Below, in pieces: positions 23,365 through 36,257 of a stretch of DNA of 64,000 nucleotides; position 1 is the stretch's first letter, and each line of letters opens with the position of its first letter. Made by a program: the position numbers and the translations under genes. Under the pieces are notes generated by a model. The model was given only the letters and a program-made list of their open reading frames with translations. It made no database searches and was not told where the DNA came from. The stretch is from Moringa oleifera (Eukaryota > Streptophyta > Magnoliopsida > Brassicales > Moringaceae). The DNA is taken from NCBI GenBank assembly GCA_021397835.1, contig JAJFZO010000902.1:592001-656000 (forward strand). The letters are read 5' to 3'.

Positions 23365-23465
23365 AAACCGGTACAGCCTGGTTCTTGATGTAAAAATATT
23401 AAGTGTGTACAAGACTTAACTATCTTTAAATGAAACATGACAGAACAACTCAGTACCTAATTACG
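23365..23465. other. About 100-bp non-array insert in the array
   Basis: A short segment around TTCTTGATGTAAAAATATTA breaks the 17-bp register and is shared with about 50105-50180. It contains no coding frame. The copy at 50 kb lacks the last part (ACATGACAGAACAACTCAGT), where its neighbouring 700-base deletion begins. Confidence 0.65.
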
Positions 23466-26345
23466 TATTAAGTCCAATTATTTATTAAGCTGATTATATA
23501 TTAAACCTAATTTTTTTTATCAAATCCAATTAAATACAAGGCTTATTTAATTACTTGACCTAACGAATTGTTAAACTAAAAGAATTATTAGGCTCAGTCA
23601 CATAGTAGGCACAATTATTTATCAATCATATCTCATTCTTAGGCCCAATCATATGTTGAGCATAATTTTTCATTGGGCTCAATTAGTTATTTAAAGTAAT
23701 GAATTTTTTGGTCTAATTAATTGTTAGACTCTATTACATATTTCGCTCTTTAATTCGTAGGCTTAATAATATTCATTAGACTTAATCTATTCCCAGGCAC
23801 AATTATTTCTTAGTTTCATGCATAATAGAACTTAATCTTCGTTCCTGTTATTTATTATGAGCCTAATTATCTATTGATCACAATTATTTATAAGGTCTAA
23901 CTATATCTTAAATTCAATTATAATTTGGGTGCGGTTACATCTTATGCCCAATTTATTCCAAGATTCAATTATTTCTTAGACTAATGCATGCCAAATCCAA
24001 TTATATCTTAAATCCAGTTAATTAGGCTCAGTTTATACTTTAGGCTTAATTATATATTAAACTTATTTCTTTTTTTGGTTCAATTATACATCTAAAGATC
24101 ATTTTTTTATTAAGATCAATTATATATTATGTTCAATTATTTATTAGGCTCAATTAGAAGGCCCAATTATTTATTAGATAGGATAAACTATTCGACTTAA
24201 TGAGTTGTTGAGTCCAATTAATTGTTAGACTTAATTAGACATTATATCATAAGTCTAATTATATAGGAGGCTAAATTAATTAAATCTCAAGCCCAATTAT
24301 TTATAGGTCAAATTATATGTTCATCATATTATTTATTAAGCACAATTATGTCATATCATTTCTTGGACTCACGCAAGTTAGCCTTATTAATTCGATCTCA
24401 TTAATTGAGGCCGAATTATATCTTTGGGTTGATTATTTTGTAAAACTGATTATGGATTAAACCTAATTTTGTAAGGCTTAATAGATTTTCGAACATAATT
24501 AAATCTTAAACCTAATTAATTATTAAGATCAATCAATTATTGGATTCAATTAATTGTTAGATTCAATTAAATCTTAAGTTTAATTATTTATTTGATTGGT
24601 TTAGTTCTTAGACTCAATTGTTACATCAAATTATATTTTAAATTCAATTTTTTATTATACCCAGTCAAATCTTAGGGCTAATTTTAATATCTAATGAATT
24701 GCTAAGTGCAATTAAATATTAATATCAATCACATATGAGGCCCAATTAATAAATATTAAGTCTAATTAGTTGTTAAGTCTAATTAATTATTATACTTAAT
24801 TATATCTTAAATTCAAGTATAATTTGGATCCAATTATATGTCTTAAACTCAATTTATTCTTAGCCTAATTAAGTAGTAGGTTCATGTACGCTGAATTATA
24901 TCTTAGACTCAAGAAAATCTTGGATGCAATGACTATTAACCTCAATTAATTCTTAGGCATAATTAATTGTTAGTCATATATTATTAGGCTAAATTATATC
25001 TGAGGCCTAATGATATCTCAGATTCCATTCAAATACATATCGCTTCTTATTAATTCTTAGACAATATTAAATCTTATGCCTTTAGATCTAATATTTTATT
25101 TGGCCCAATTATATATTAAACCTAATTAGTTATTAGACCATATTAAATGTTGGGTCCAATATTAATTGAATCTAATTATTTATAATCCCATTTTTAAATT
25201 GAGAATAATTATGTATTAGGGCCAGTTTTGTCTTTACTTCAATTTGTTCCTAAGCAATTATTTTTTAAGCTCATGCATGCTAGGCCCAATTAATTATTGG
25301 AGTAAATTATATTTTAGATCTAATTAGTTACTTGACATAATTACATAATAGGTTGAATTCGTTATTAAGTCTATTTCGTTTTTAACCTAATAATTTATTA
25401 GTCCTAATTATGTATTAAGCTCAATTTTATTAAGTTCCATCAAATCTTATGCCCAACCAATAAAAAATAAAATAAAATTTTAAGCCCAGTTAACTATTTG
25501 GCTTAATCAATGTTTAGGTCAAATATTCCTTGGGTCAAGCATAAAAAACTCAATAATTATTAGACCTTATAAGTGTTACCTCAACCATTATTTGATCTAA
25601 TTATATCTTAGGCTGCACATTGGGCTCAGTTATGTATCAGGCTGAATTATTTATTAATCTCATATCTTGGGTTTAATTATATTTGTCTTATTACGTGGTA
25701 GGCCTAAATTTGAAGCCTAAATTTAATATGAAGCTAATTTTTTAGACCCAATTAATTTCAAGTCTAATTATTTCTTAGGTCATATTATTTACAAGACTCA
25801 GTTATAACAAGGTTAATAAATAATTAAGCCTATGTAAGAGCTAAAGAACTTTCCTTGAAACCCAACAACCAATTTAGTCACAATTAAATTTTGCGTTCAA
25901 TTATTAGGTAGAATGTCTTAATTAATTATTATTAGATCTAATTAAGTGTTAGGCTCAATTACATCTTGACCCACTTGATTAGGATTATTCAGTTATCAAA
26001 CCAAACTAATTTTAAGTCTTAGTTAAGTCTTAGGTCCAATTAATTACAAGGTTCAACTACATCTTAAGTCAATTATTTATTAGGTTAATTTAATTTTTAA
26101 GCCAAACTTTATATTGAGACCAATTATTTATTGATCAAATTATATATTAAGCGCAATTTTTTTATGAAATCTAATTACATATTATGCTTAACTAATTATT
26201 AAACCCAATGAATTGGTGTGTCTAATTAATTATTAATTTTAATTACATATTCAAGAAAAACAAATGTTAAATCTAATTAATTTTTAGGTCCACTTAATAA
26301 ACGTTAAGCTTAATTAGTTATTAGATCTAGTTAATTATTGCTCAT

Positions 26346-27285
26346 TTATAACCTCTAAATCTTAAACTATAACCCCTAAACTCTCAACTGTAATCCTAAA
26401 TCTTAACATCTAAACCGAAGCGTTAAACTGTTAACCCTAAACTCTAACCCTTAACCATGAAAGTGTAAACCATAAAAGTTAACATCTAACCCATAAACCT
26501 TAAACCTTAAATGCTAAATACTAATTGCTAAACACTATACTATAACACTAAAACCCTAAACCACTAGAGTCAAAACCCTAAAATTGAACCCCTAAACCCT
26601 AGACCTTTATCCTTAAAATCAAACCCCTAAACCTTAAATCCTTATCCCTAATCCCCAAATACTCATCCTAAAATCTTAAACCCAAGCCTTTCAACCCTAA
26701 ACCTTAACCTCCAAACCTTAAACTATAAAGCCTTTCAACCCTAAACCTTAACCTCCCCTTAAACTATAAAGTCCTATATCCCTAATCCTAAACCCTAAGT
26801 TTGAAATCCTGAAATTCCAAATCTGAAAACCTAAACCCTAACCTTTAAACCTTAAACTGTAAATCCTAACATCTAAACTTTAAACGTTAATCTATAAACC
26901 TTAAAACCTAGCCTGTACACCCTCAGCGTCTAAACTATTATATCTTAAACCTTAAACTCTAAACTTTAAGCCCTAAGCCCAAAATAGTAAACCTTTAATC
27001 AAAACCCAAAAACCAAAAATCTTAAACCTCAACCCTAACCCCTAACCCTTGTACCCCCTAAGCTCTAATCCCAAAATTCTAACCATTAACACCTTAAACC
27101 ATTAACCCTAAACCCGTTACTTAAAACCTAACCCTAAACATAAAACTCTAACCTTAAATCCTAACTTCCACTAGAACTTTAAACTTTAATCCCTAAACTT
27201 AATCCTCTAAACCCTAAATCCTAATCATTAGCCCTTAAACCCTAAATTTTAAATCCTAACCACTAACCCATAAACTGTAACCCAT
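26346..27285 (+). repeat. Degenerate interstitial telomere-like tract (CCCTAAA strand), second copy
   Basis: This tract is nearly identical to 8646-9540 and in the same context. It carries a local duplication of about 55 bases near 26685-26770 (AGCCTTTCAACCCTAAACC twice) and a short extra piece near 27215-27240. Imperfect CCCTAAA units dominate throughout. Confidence 0.92.
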
Positions 27286-27562
27286 AGTAGTAACCATAGT
27301 TTGGATAGAGTAGCAATAGTAGTAGTGCAAATGCACGTAGTAGTAGATGGAGTAGAAGTAATTATAGTAGTAGTGGCAGTATTTTAGATACATGTAGTAC
27401 CAGTGTGGACGAAATAGCAGTAGCAATAGCCATAGTAATAGCAATAGTTTTGGTTTAGATGCAGTAGCAGTAGAAGTGGTTTAGACAGAACTATAGTAGT
27501 ACTAATAGTAGCAGCATAAGTGGTTTAGATGGAATAGCAGTTGCAACAATAGTGGCAGTATC
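27286..27562 (+). repeat. Degenerate TAG/AGT trinucleotide-rich tract, second copy
   Basis: This is the paralogue of 9541-9822, with the same interruptions (TTTGGATAGAG, TTTAGATGCAG) in the same order and point differences. The minus-strand frame at 27256-27444 is a Leu/Tyr-rich translation of the triplets and not a gene. Confidence 0.88.
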
Positions 27563-29565
27563 ATGTACTCTAGCCTTTAAATTAATAACCTAACAAATAA
27601 TTGAGTCTAATAACTAATATGTGTTTGAGAATTAAATAAGCTTAATAAAATTTGGGTTAATATATAATGAAGTTGGTGTAAAAGCAAAATGACTTTTGCT
27701 TTTTGATTGTGTTTTTCTATTTATATTTAAAATTTTTTATTTGAATTATTTTTATAGTAAATTAATGGTAAATATATGATCATTGAAGAAAATAGTAATA
27801 GAAGGGGAGATCATTTTTTTCTTTATTTTAATTTTTAACTTTTTTCAAAGAAATAATTTGGTTTTCTAAATTTTCATGTAGTTTTTTATTTTATAACTTT
27901 TTTATTTCAAAAACTTTTTATTGTCTCCTTACTTTCATTTTTTATGATTTTTCATTATTTTCAAAATTTTTATTTTTATTTGTTGAAATTTTTTATATTT
28001 TATTTGAAATTTTATTTTTTTATTTTTGAATTAAAATTATTATTAACGTTATTTGTATTATCATTATTTTGTTATCAATTTTATCATCATCATCGTCATT
28101 ATTATTAGTAGTAGTAGTTTTTTTAAAACGAGTAGATATGAATTTGAATTTTCACTCTTTCAATAATTTGCGATGATAATACTAAAAAATAAAGAAATTT
28201 TATATTAAATTATTCATTGTATTATGGTATTTGGTTCAACGTTAACCTATTTTCCTAACCATATACTATGAACATAATAAATATTAATTAAAAAATAAAG
28301 TATTGCATATGTAATACTTGTGAAATACATGGAAGGAAGAGCATGAGAAGCAAGTGCAATGTATAGTTTTGCTTTTAAACTTTTTTTTCAAATAATTTTT
28401 GGATTTCATATTAAGAATATTAATGTGAGGAACAAATCATGAGAAGTCATCTTTATTAGAAGTTTAATAGAAACAATATTATTTCCTTAGAATTAATTTT
28501 TAATGGTATTACTAGCCTAGTTGACGTTATTGAAGTGAATGCCAACCAAGTGCTCACAAAAAAAAACTTTTAATCTTAATTTCAAATAATTTATGTTAAA
28601 AATATCATTATCAATTGTATAGATATTAATTCAAAACAAAGAACTTTAAAGAGTTAAATAGAAATTTTGCAAAAGAGTGGGATAAAGTTTATGAAGATCA
28701 TATTTGAGTCTTCTTTAATAGTTTTCAAATATTAAAAAAAATATTTTAAATATAAATTAAAATTAAATTATATATGAAGTTTAAGAAAATTGACTTATTA
28801 ATGCACTAATAGCAAGCTAACTAATAAACTACTCTCTCTAATAATAATAATAATAAAAAGACCATGATTTATACTATTTAATTTTAAGAAGTCAAATGAT
28901 ATTTAGAGATCATTGAATTAGTAAAAATGGTTAATTTAATATTATAATATTTTTTAATCCTCATTCTCATGTTTGATTGAAAGATAATGTGAAAATTATT
29001 TAATTTTAAATTTAATTATATTTCATAAAACTCAAATTTAAATAATTTTAATTTTTGATATTACATAATTTTATCAAAAAGTGAGATTAATAATTCAATA
29101 AGTAATATTAAGATGAAGATTAAAGCGAACTTTGTACTATTTGCATTTTTTAGTCAAAGTTCTTACATTTTTTTAACCAATTCTACACATAAAATATATA
29201 TTTGGTCTAGTTTGACTCTTTTTTTTTTCATAGAGGAACAATTCAAATTGGTAATTTGGCACAACAACTTAAAACTTTTGACAAACACGAAGAAATATAC
29301 AACAAAATAAAAGTCAAATTTTTTGGGTATTTAAAATTTTTAAACATCATGAAAATAATTTTACTACTCAAAATTCTAAAAAAAAAAGATGTTAGCTTAA
29401 ATATTTATTTGCCTTTTTTAAATTTTAAAACAAAGTTTATTGTACAATATCTTCTATTTAAATAGTATATTTTAAAAAATTGAAGATAATTTTTAATTTA
29501 GGCTAAATTTAAAAGTTTATATGTAAAATTGATAAAAAAAATATATAGAAACTTGACTAAAAAGT
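27563..29565 (+). other. AT-rich noncoding block N, copy B, with its left flank
   Basis: Positions 27563-27735 correspond to 9823-10000, and 27736-29565 to 12530-14040. Here the two are contiguous, with no inverted-repeat arm between them. About 270 bases at 28290-28560 are present here and partly in copy C (52375-52585) but absent from copy A. That segment opens with a near-palindrome at 28298-28319 (AAGTATTGCATATGTAATAC and two more bases). The open frames at 29113-29465 lie in AT-rich DNA and are not conserved, so I do not call them genes. Confidence 0.7.
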
Positions 29566-30838
29566 CCAATTATTTATTAAGTTTAATTTTTTATTAGATC
29601 TAGTTAATTCTTAGATCTAATTAATAACACCAAATGAATTGTCACTTCTAACTAATTGTTGGTCTCAATTATATACTTGATCTAATTAAATGTTAGATCC
29701 AATTAATTTTTGTATTAATTAATATATATTAGGCCCAGATAATTATTTGGTCTAATTAATTATTATGCTCAGTTATATCTTCAGTTAAATTATATTTGGG
29801 TCCAACTTAATTGTAGACCAATTATGTGATGGATTAATGCACATTATACCCAATTAAATCTTGGACCTATTCTTATTCATAATTAAATTTTAAGTGCAAT
29901 CAATTATTAAACTTAATTAATTTTTAGGTCTAATTAATTTTGTGTTATTAATTGTTAAACTTAATTAATTACATCTCAAATCTAATTATATCTTACACCT
30001 AATTAGTTATCGAGCCCAAATATGTTTAAGGCCTAATTATATATGAAACCTAACATTTTTTTTAGCCTAATTCAGACATTAAACCTAACTGGTTCTAAGA
30101 AAAATTAAATTATAGGCATAATAGTTATTTGACTTAATGGATTGTTGGGCCATATTATTTTTCCAAACAATTATTTGGCTCAATCATAGGTTTAATATTT
30201 TATCAAGTTCAATATATGTTAAGCTTAACTATTTATTAAGCTCAATTATATATTATAACTTTTTTTGCTAAACCCAATCAAATCCGAGACTCAATTAACT
30301 ATTTAGCTTTGCAAAATTGTTAGACCTAATGAATTGTTGGGTTAAATTATTTGTTAGACTCAATTACACATTAGGATGAATCACTTAGGACCACTTAGTT
30401 CTTACATATAATTATATACTTAGCCTAATTTTTTTATTATTATTCAAATAGTTATTAGGCTGAATTACAATTAGACCCACTAATTACACATCAAATTATT
30501 GTTTTGGCTGATACATATTAGCCTCATCATTTTTGTCCCACTAATAGGCCCAATTAGATCTAATTATACAATAAATACAATTTTTTATAAGATCCATCTA
30601 ATTTTTAGATATAATCAAATTTTAGGCCTAATTATTTATTGGGCCGATTTAGTTCCCATGCCTAATTACATATTAAAGCCAATTATTTAATAGGTCAAAT
30701 TATTCAATAAGCCCAGTTTCTTTTATCATATCTAACCAAATCTTAGGAGAAATTAATTATATGGTCCGATGAATTACTAAGTTCAATTAATTATTCAATC
30801 ACATATGTGCTTTGATTTATTAGATCAAATTAATTTAG
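29566..30838 (+). repeat. 17-bp array, plus orientation
   Basis: This is colinear with 14041-15690 and 53573-54830. Compared with copy A it lacks about 380 bases (the equivalent of 14900-15280). It ends at about 30838 by switching into minus-oriented units. Confidence 0.85.
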
Positions 30839-32536
30839 TTTAATAATGAATTGAACTTAAGATTTAATTATGCATAAAAATTAGTTGAACCAAAGATTTA
30901 ATTAATCTTAAAAAAAAATTATTGTTAATATATATAATTCATCCTAATAAAAAATTCAACTTAATATATAATTGGGTTGAAGAACTAAATGACATTGATA
31001 TGTAATTGACCTTAAAATATAATTAGCCATGCAGTTAATGTGATTTAACATATGATTGGATCAATAATTAATTAGGGTTAGTGTGCCTAAGCTTGATAAA
31101 TAATTGAACCTAAGAACAAATTTGGCCTGAATTACAATTAGACTCAAATTTTAATCAGACTTAATATAATTGGACCTAACAGATAATTTTACTTAATAAT
31201 AAAATGTGGTGCTTTAGATATAGTTAGGTATATTAATTAGACCTTAAAAATAATTGGGCCTAAAATGTAATTAAGTCTAGCAATTAATTGAACCAGATAA
31301 TTAGATTCGCTAAATTATTAATAAGACTTAAGATTTAATTGGGCCTAATATGAAATTAAGCTTAATATGATTAAACCTAAAAAATAAAATAGACCTAATA
31401 AACAAAAATTGGGCCTAACAGTATTATTCAGCTCAAGATTCAATTGTGACTAAGAATTGGATATGAGATTTAAGTAAACCCAATTAAAGATTGAGTTTGA
31501 TATATAATTAGACATAATAAATAGTTGTACTTCATTTATATTGAGTCAAAGAACAAAGGAAGGTAAATAAATGATTGAGCCACAAATATAACTGGGTCCA
31601 AAATTTAATCGACCCTAAGATAAAATTAGGCATAGCATGCTTGAACCAAATAAAAAATTGAGCCTGTAAATGAGTTAAGCCTAAGATATGATCATATCTA
31701 GATTATAATTGAACTTAAGACATGATTGAGCATAATAATTAACTAGACCTAACATTTATTAACTGGCATTAAAAATTAATTGGATAAAATGAATAACTGA
31801 GTCCAATGTGCAACTGAGCCTAACAATTAATTTGACCTATCAATTCAATCGATCTATTAATTCATGGTGTCAAATAATTAATTAAGCATAAAATTTAATT
31901 ATATTTAATAAAAAAAATAAGCTTAATATATAATTCAGCTTAATAAATTAATTAGATCTAATATATTATTATGTCTAATAAAATGCTAGACTTAAATGTA
32001 ATTGACTCTAACAATTTATTAAACTTAGCAAATAAATTGATCTAATATTTAATTGAGTCTAATAATTAATAACCTAATAATTAGTTAAGCTTAACAATTA
32101 ATTGATTTTAAAAATTAATTAAACCTAAGATTTAATCGAGTCTAAAAAAATTAGATTTAATATAAACATAGGTCTAATAATAAATAATTAGGCTTAATCT
32201 ATAATTGGGTAAATGACATTAATAAATAATGAGTCTTAGAATATAGTTAAGCATAAGATATAATAGAGTGCAGCGTGCATGAACCCTATATATAATTGAA
32301 CTTAGGAATGTATTTGAGTCAAAGAATTTATTGAACTCAAACTAAAATTAAACTTATGATATAATTTAGTGTAATTAGGCTTAACAATTATTAATTAGAC
32401 CCACGATCTAATATTTAATCAGATCAAATATGTAGTTGAAACTAACAATTAACGAAGCCCAGTAATTCGTTGAGGTTAACAATTAATTAAGCCTAACATT
32501 TGATTGGGTCTAATAAAAAATAAGTTTATTATAAAA
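30839..32536 (-). repeat. 17-bp array, minus orientation
   Basis: This is colinear with 56085-57766. Copy C has about 1.24 kb more at the switch (54840-56085), so the sharp plus-to-minus change here is partly the product of a deletion. The array stops at ATAAAATTT, where integrase sequence begins. The same junction is present at 57766. Confidence 0.85.
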
Positions 32537-33684
32537 TTTCAGCTCAATATGGTAGAATTGCAAATTAGGTTCTTACAAACAATTTTCTATTTTTGATTAC
32601 TTTCTTTTTAAAGTTAATGCATTATGTGTTCCATCTTGTTTTTGAGACAAGTAATTTTAGTAAAACCTTGTGCTGGTGTTTTAGGAGAGCACTTTCGTAG
32701 AGACAAAATTTTAGCTCTAGTTCAAGTTAATTTCTATTGGCCAATGATGTTTAGAGATGTCGATCAATTTGTAAAGCAATGCAAAATATGTCATATAGCT
32801 AAAATGAAGGGCCAAAATTCTCTTTTGTACACTCCTTTATTGGTGCCCAATGCCCTGTGGGAGGATACGAGTCTTGAATTTGTTATGGGACTGCCACAAA
32901 CACAAAGGAACAAGGATTTAGTCATAGTTGTTGTTGATTGGTTCTCAAAGATGTCTCACCTTTTTTCTTGCAACAAAACAAATGATTTCTCTCATATTGC
33001 AGATTTATCTTGAAAGGAGATTGTAAGGTTGCATGGCATTCTAAAGACGATTGGTTATGATCGAGATTCAAAATTCCTTAACTATCTGAAAAACCTTATG
33101 GAGGAAGCTAGGTTCTTCACTAAATTTTCATAGCTCCCATTATCCCTAAACTGATGGACAAATGGAGTTAAGAAACACGAGCTTAGGAAACTTGCTAAGA
33201 AGTTATATTAGCAATTGACTTTGCTTATAACCGCTTTATGCATTATAGTACAGGTATGAGTCCATTTGAAGTTGTTTATGGTGCTAATCCCAGAGGTCCT
33301 TTGGATTTGGTTTCTTATCTTACAACCATGCAATTTAGTAGAAATGTTGACGAAAGGGCAAAATAGATCAAGAGGTTGCATAAGAGTAGAAAAGCAACTA
33401 TTGAGGCACCAAATGAGAAACCCAAGCAAGCTGCCAATAAATAACAAAAACATGTGGAGTTTAAAGAAAGTTATCTAGTTTGAATTCGTCAAACAAATAA
33501 GATGTTTTCGCAAGAAAATTTTAGGAAGTTAAAAACAGAGGCTGATGGTCTGTTCAAGGTACTCAGGAGGATTGGTACAAATGCTTATGAGATTGAGTTA
33601 CAAGCTGATTATGGAGTTTCTCCAACATTGGAGACTTGAGGACAAGTCTTTTTCAACTAGGGGAGATTGACACAAGAGTGGCTA
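32537..33684 (+). pseudogene. pol: Ty3/gypsy integrase fragment R2
   Basis: Homology to R1 starts at TTTCAGCTCAATATGG, equivalent to R1 position 6153. The 129-codon frame at 32624-33013 is the longest in the window. It holds G-E-H-F-R-R-D-K, the Cys pair in K-Q-C-K-I-C-H, E-F-V-M-G-L-P and V-V-D-W-F-S-K-M. The first zinc-binding His has become Pro-Cys, and the first catalytic Asp before F-V has become Glu. After a TGA the reading shifts frame: Y-D-R-D-S-K-F near 33057, a T-D-G-Q-M-E stretch near 33150 that keeps the catalytic Glu, then S-P-F-E-V-V-Y-G near 33263, and L-F-K-V-L-R-R-I-G near 33550. A short deletion after S-P-T-L removes the V-A-D-L-S-P segment. It is not functional. Confidence 0.9.
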
Positions 33685-34030
33685 TGTTACAACATTTAGC
33701 CCGTGATGCTCCACAGTTGGCATGCACCTTGTAAGATTTTTTGAGAGAGGAGGTTATGAAAGCTTCTTTAATGGTAGATGGTTGGCATGCACTTTAGTAA
33801 TCTTCAAGAGAGATTTATTTTGGTCCACTAACTTCAATTTTTTTTTATCGAACAAATACTTTTTAAATTATTTAGTTATCAAAACTTAATGATTTTCAAA
33901 ATCCCAATGCATGAGTGTTGTTCCATCCACTAGTATTTATTTTCATGCTTTAGACTTGAAAAAGAGCTTAAACTTTACAGTATGTTCAAAAACTCTATCA
34001 GTTCTTTCTTCCATCACTATGTCTCTTTGC
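33685..34030 (+). mobile_element. Truncated LTR of R2
   Basis: The segment begins TGTTACAACATTTAGCCC, the best-preserved LTR start in the window, and follows the R2 integrase end after GGGGAGATTGACACAAGAG, a purine-rich stretch that could be the polypurine tract. It follows the LTR at 18935-19280 and stops at CTCTTTGC, where AT-rich block N/X sequence takes over. Confidence 0.82.
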
Positions 34031-34611
34031 ATATTTAAATTTTTTAAAAATCATGAAATAATTTTACTACTCGAAGGGTTCTAAATTTTTATTTTTTATG
34101 GTAGCTTCAATATTTATTTGCATTTCTTACAAATTTCAAAGCAAAATTCATTATATAATATCTTCTATTTAAATAATTTATTTAAAAAATGAAGATATTA
34201 TTTAATTTAAATTTTATATGTAAAATTGATAAGAAAAAATATAAAAACTTGATTAAAATCCCAAATAGTACAAAAGTTTACTTTGATAAAATACTCTTTA
34301 ATAAGTTCAAATATTTTAATATTATCATAATATATGATAAAATATAAAATAAATAATATAAATAATACAAAATTATGTTACTTAAAACTTTTGAATGATA
34401 AATAAATCTTCACAATTAAAAAAGTTATCAAAAATATTTTGATAAATAGTTTATAAAATAAATTTATCATATCTAATTTTTATATTTAAAAATAAAAACA
34501 AAAAGCCCAAATTGAATTAAGCTTCTTTGTCATTCAACTTAAAAAACAAAAGAAAAAGAGATGCATCACCTGAGTTTTAAGATGCTTTAACATCATGCCA
34601 CAAAGGCAATG
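34031..34611 (+). other. AT-rich noncoding blocks N (end) and X, plus orientation
   Basis: Positions 34031-34255 match the last part of block N at 29335-29560 (TTTTACTACTC, ATATCTTCTATTTAAATA). Positions about 34297-34611 are the reverse complement of block X, found in the opposite direction at 36258-36585, 46051-46391 and 63001-63338. The junction with the array is at about ATGCTTATTTATTAAACATG. No coding frame is seen. Confidence 0.72.
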
Positions 34612-36257
34612 CTTATTTATTAAACATGACCCAATTATATGTGAAACCTAATTTTCTATTAAGCCTAATCGAATTTTATGCTCAATTGGTTATTAATCTC
34701 AAGAACTTGTTAAGTCCAATTAATTCTTAAGCTTAATTATATATTAGGCTCAAGTTATTATTTTTTAGTCCAATTGACATCCATATGCACAATTTATTCT
34801 TAAGCCCAATCTTTTTGTGGGTTCAATTTAATTATATTTGGTCAAAAAATATCGTAAATCCAATTATATATTAAACATAATTATATCATATGTCGGATCT
34901 TTTATATCAAATTAATTTCAAGTCTGTATAATAAAAAAACTGGGTTCAATAGCCATGTAATAAGATACTAGACCAAAAATGTAGTTAAGTCTAATAATTT
35001 TTTGAACTAAGCATATGATTAGGCCTCAAAAGTAATTTTGTCTAATAATTCTTTTGGGCTGAGAAAATAATTGGACCTTGCAAGTAATTTACTCCAATAA
35101 TTAATTGAGATTAAGATTCAATCTTGCATAAGAATTAGTTCGACTTAATAAAAATTTTGACTTCATATATAATTGGGTGTAAAATATTAATATAATTGAG
35201 CCTAACAATTAATGATTGAATAATTAATTATGCCTGAAAATTAATTGAGCATAATAATTAATTGGATCTAATAATTAATTTGGTTTAACTTAAATAAGGC
35301 ATTGGGTCTAATATAATTACATCTAGTAAAAAATAAGATTTATTTTATAATTGGATCTAAAAGATAATAACATCAAAGATTTAATTTAGTTTAAGATATA
35401 ATGGGTGTAGTGTGTATGAATTCAAATTGTAATTGGATTTAAGATATGATTGTCATAATAATTAATTGAGCTTAATAATTAATTCGGTCTAATATTTATT
35501 AATGGTGGCAAAAATTAATTGGATGAGCCAAATATATGATTTAAATTAATAACTAATTAGACCTAGCAATTTATTGGCCTTAATGATTAACTAAGGATAA
35601 CATTTGATTAGGTTTAAGAAACAATTGGACTCAATAAAATATTTGATCTAATAAAATAATTAGTCTAAAAATGTAATTGAGCTTAATAAAATATTTGATC
35701 TAATAAAATAATTAGTCTCAAAATGTAATTGGACTTAAAATGGATTGGCTCAATAAATACTTTGACTTAAACTTTAAAGAGTATAATAATTAATTGGGCT
35801 TGAAAGCTAGTTGAACCAAATATTTAATTGTGGCCCATCTAACATTGGGCAAAATATTACCGAATTAATTAGACTAACATGCATGAGCCCAAAAAATAAT
35901 TTGATGTGTAGGCTCAAATGAATAATATGGCCTTAAATATAATTAGACTTGAAATTAATTTGATTTTAAAAATCATACATATGATATAGTTAAGTCTAAT
36001 GTATAATTAAATTTATGATGTTTTGAATCAAATATAATTAAACTGAATAATAATTAAGTGTAATAATTAATTAGACTTAACATTTATTAGGTCTATTGTG
36101 TATGAACTTAAGAAAAAATTGGGCCTAGAATTGAATTGCACATAGTGGATGTTAATTCGACAAAAAAACAAAAAAAAAATTAGATTGATGTATAATTAAG
36201 TCTAAGAATTAATTGGATTTGGGATTAATAACTAATTAAGTATATTGAAACTTAGGG
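34612..36257. repeat. 17-bp array between two inverted N/X blocks
   Basis: Plus-oriented units run from 34612 to about 34920, then minus-oriented units to 36257. The minus part resembles 45240-46050. The array is bounded on both sides by inverted copies of the X/N sequence. Confidence 0.83.
35633..35736 (-). repeat. 52-bp tandem duplication in the array
   Basis: AATAAAATATTTGATCTAAT and its following sequence occur twice (35633 and 35685), nearly identical, close to three 17-base units in length. Confidence 0.88.

Larger units (their letters stand above)
19549..26345 (+). repeat. Longest uninterrupted plus-oriented 17-bp array block
   Basis: Almost 6.8 kb of array in one orientation. For example, 20030-20130 divides cleanly into six 17-base units. 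From about 22690 on it is colinear with 49533-51870. The part at 24850-26340 is colinear with 7120-8645. Relative to 49.5-52 kb it has an extra segment of about 700 bases (23470-24170). Relative to 7.3 kb it has lost about 75 bases near 25075. No gene is seen. Confidence 0.9.

Noticed and set aside
19549..26345. Classic centromere satellite of about 150-180 bp
   Set aside because: No monomer of that length repeats. The base period is 17 bp and higher-order copies have irregular offsets.
27256..27444. Leu/Tyr-rich minus-strand frame as a membrane peptide
   Set aside because: It is the low-complexity translation of the TAG triplet tract; the paralogue at 9541 has no matching frame.
29113..29465. 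Two overlapping AT-rich frames in block N
   Set aside because: Copies A and C do not keep the frames; composition alone explains them.
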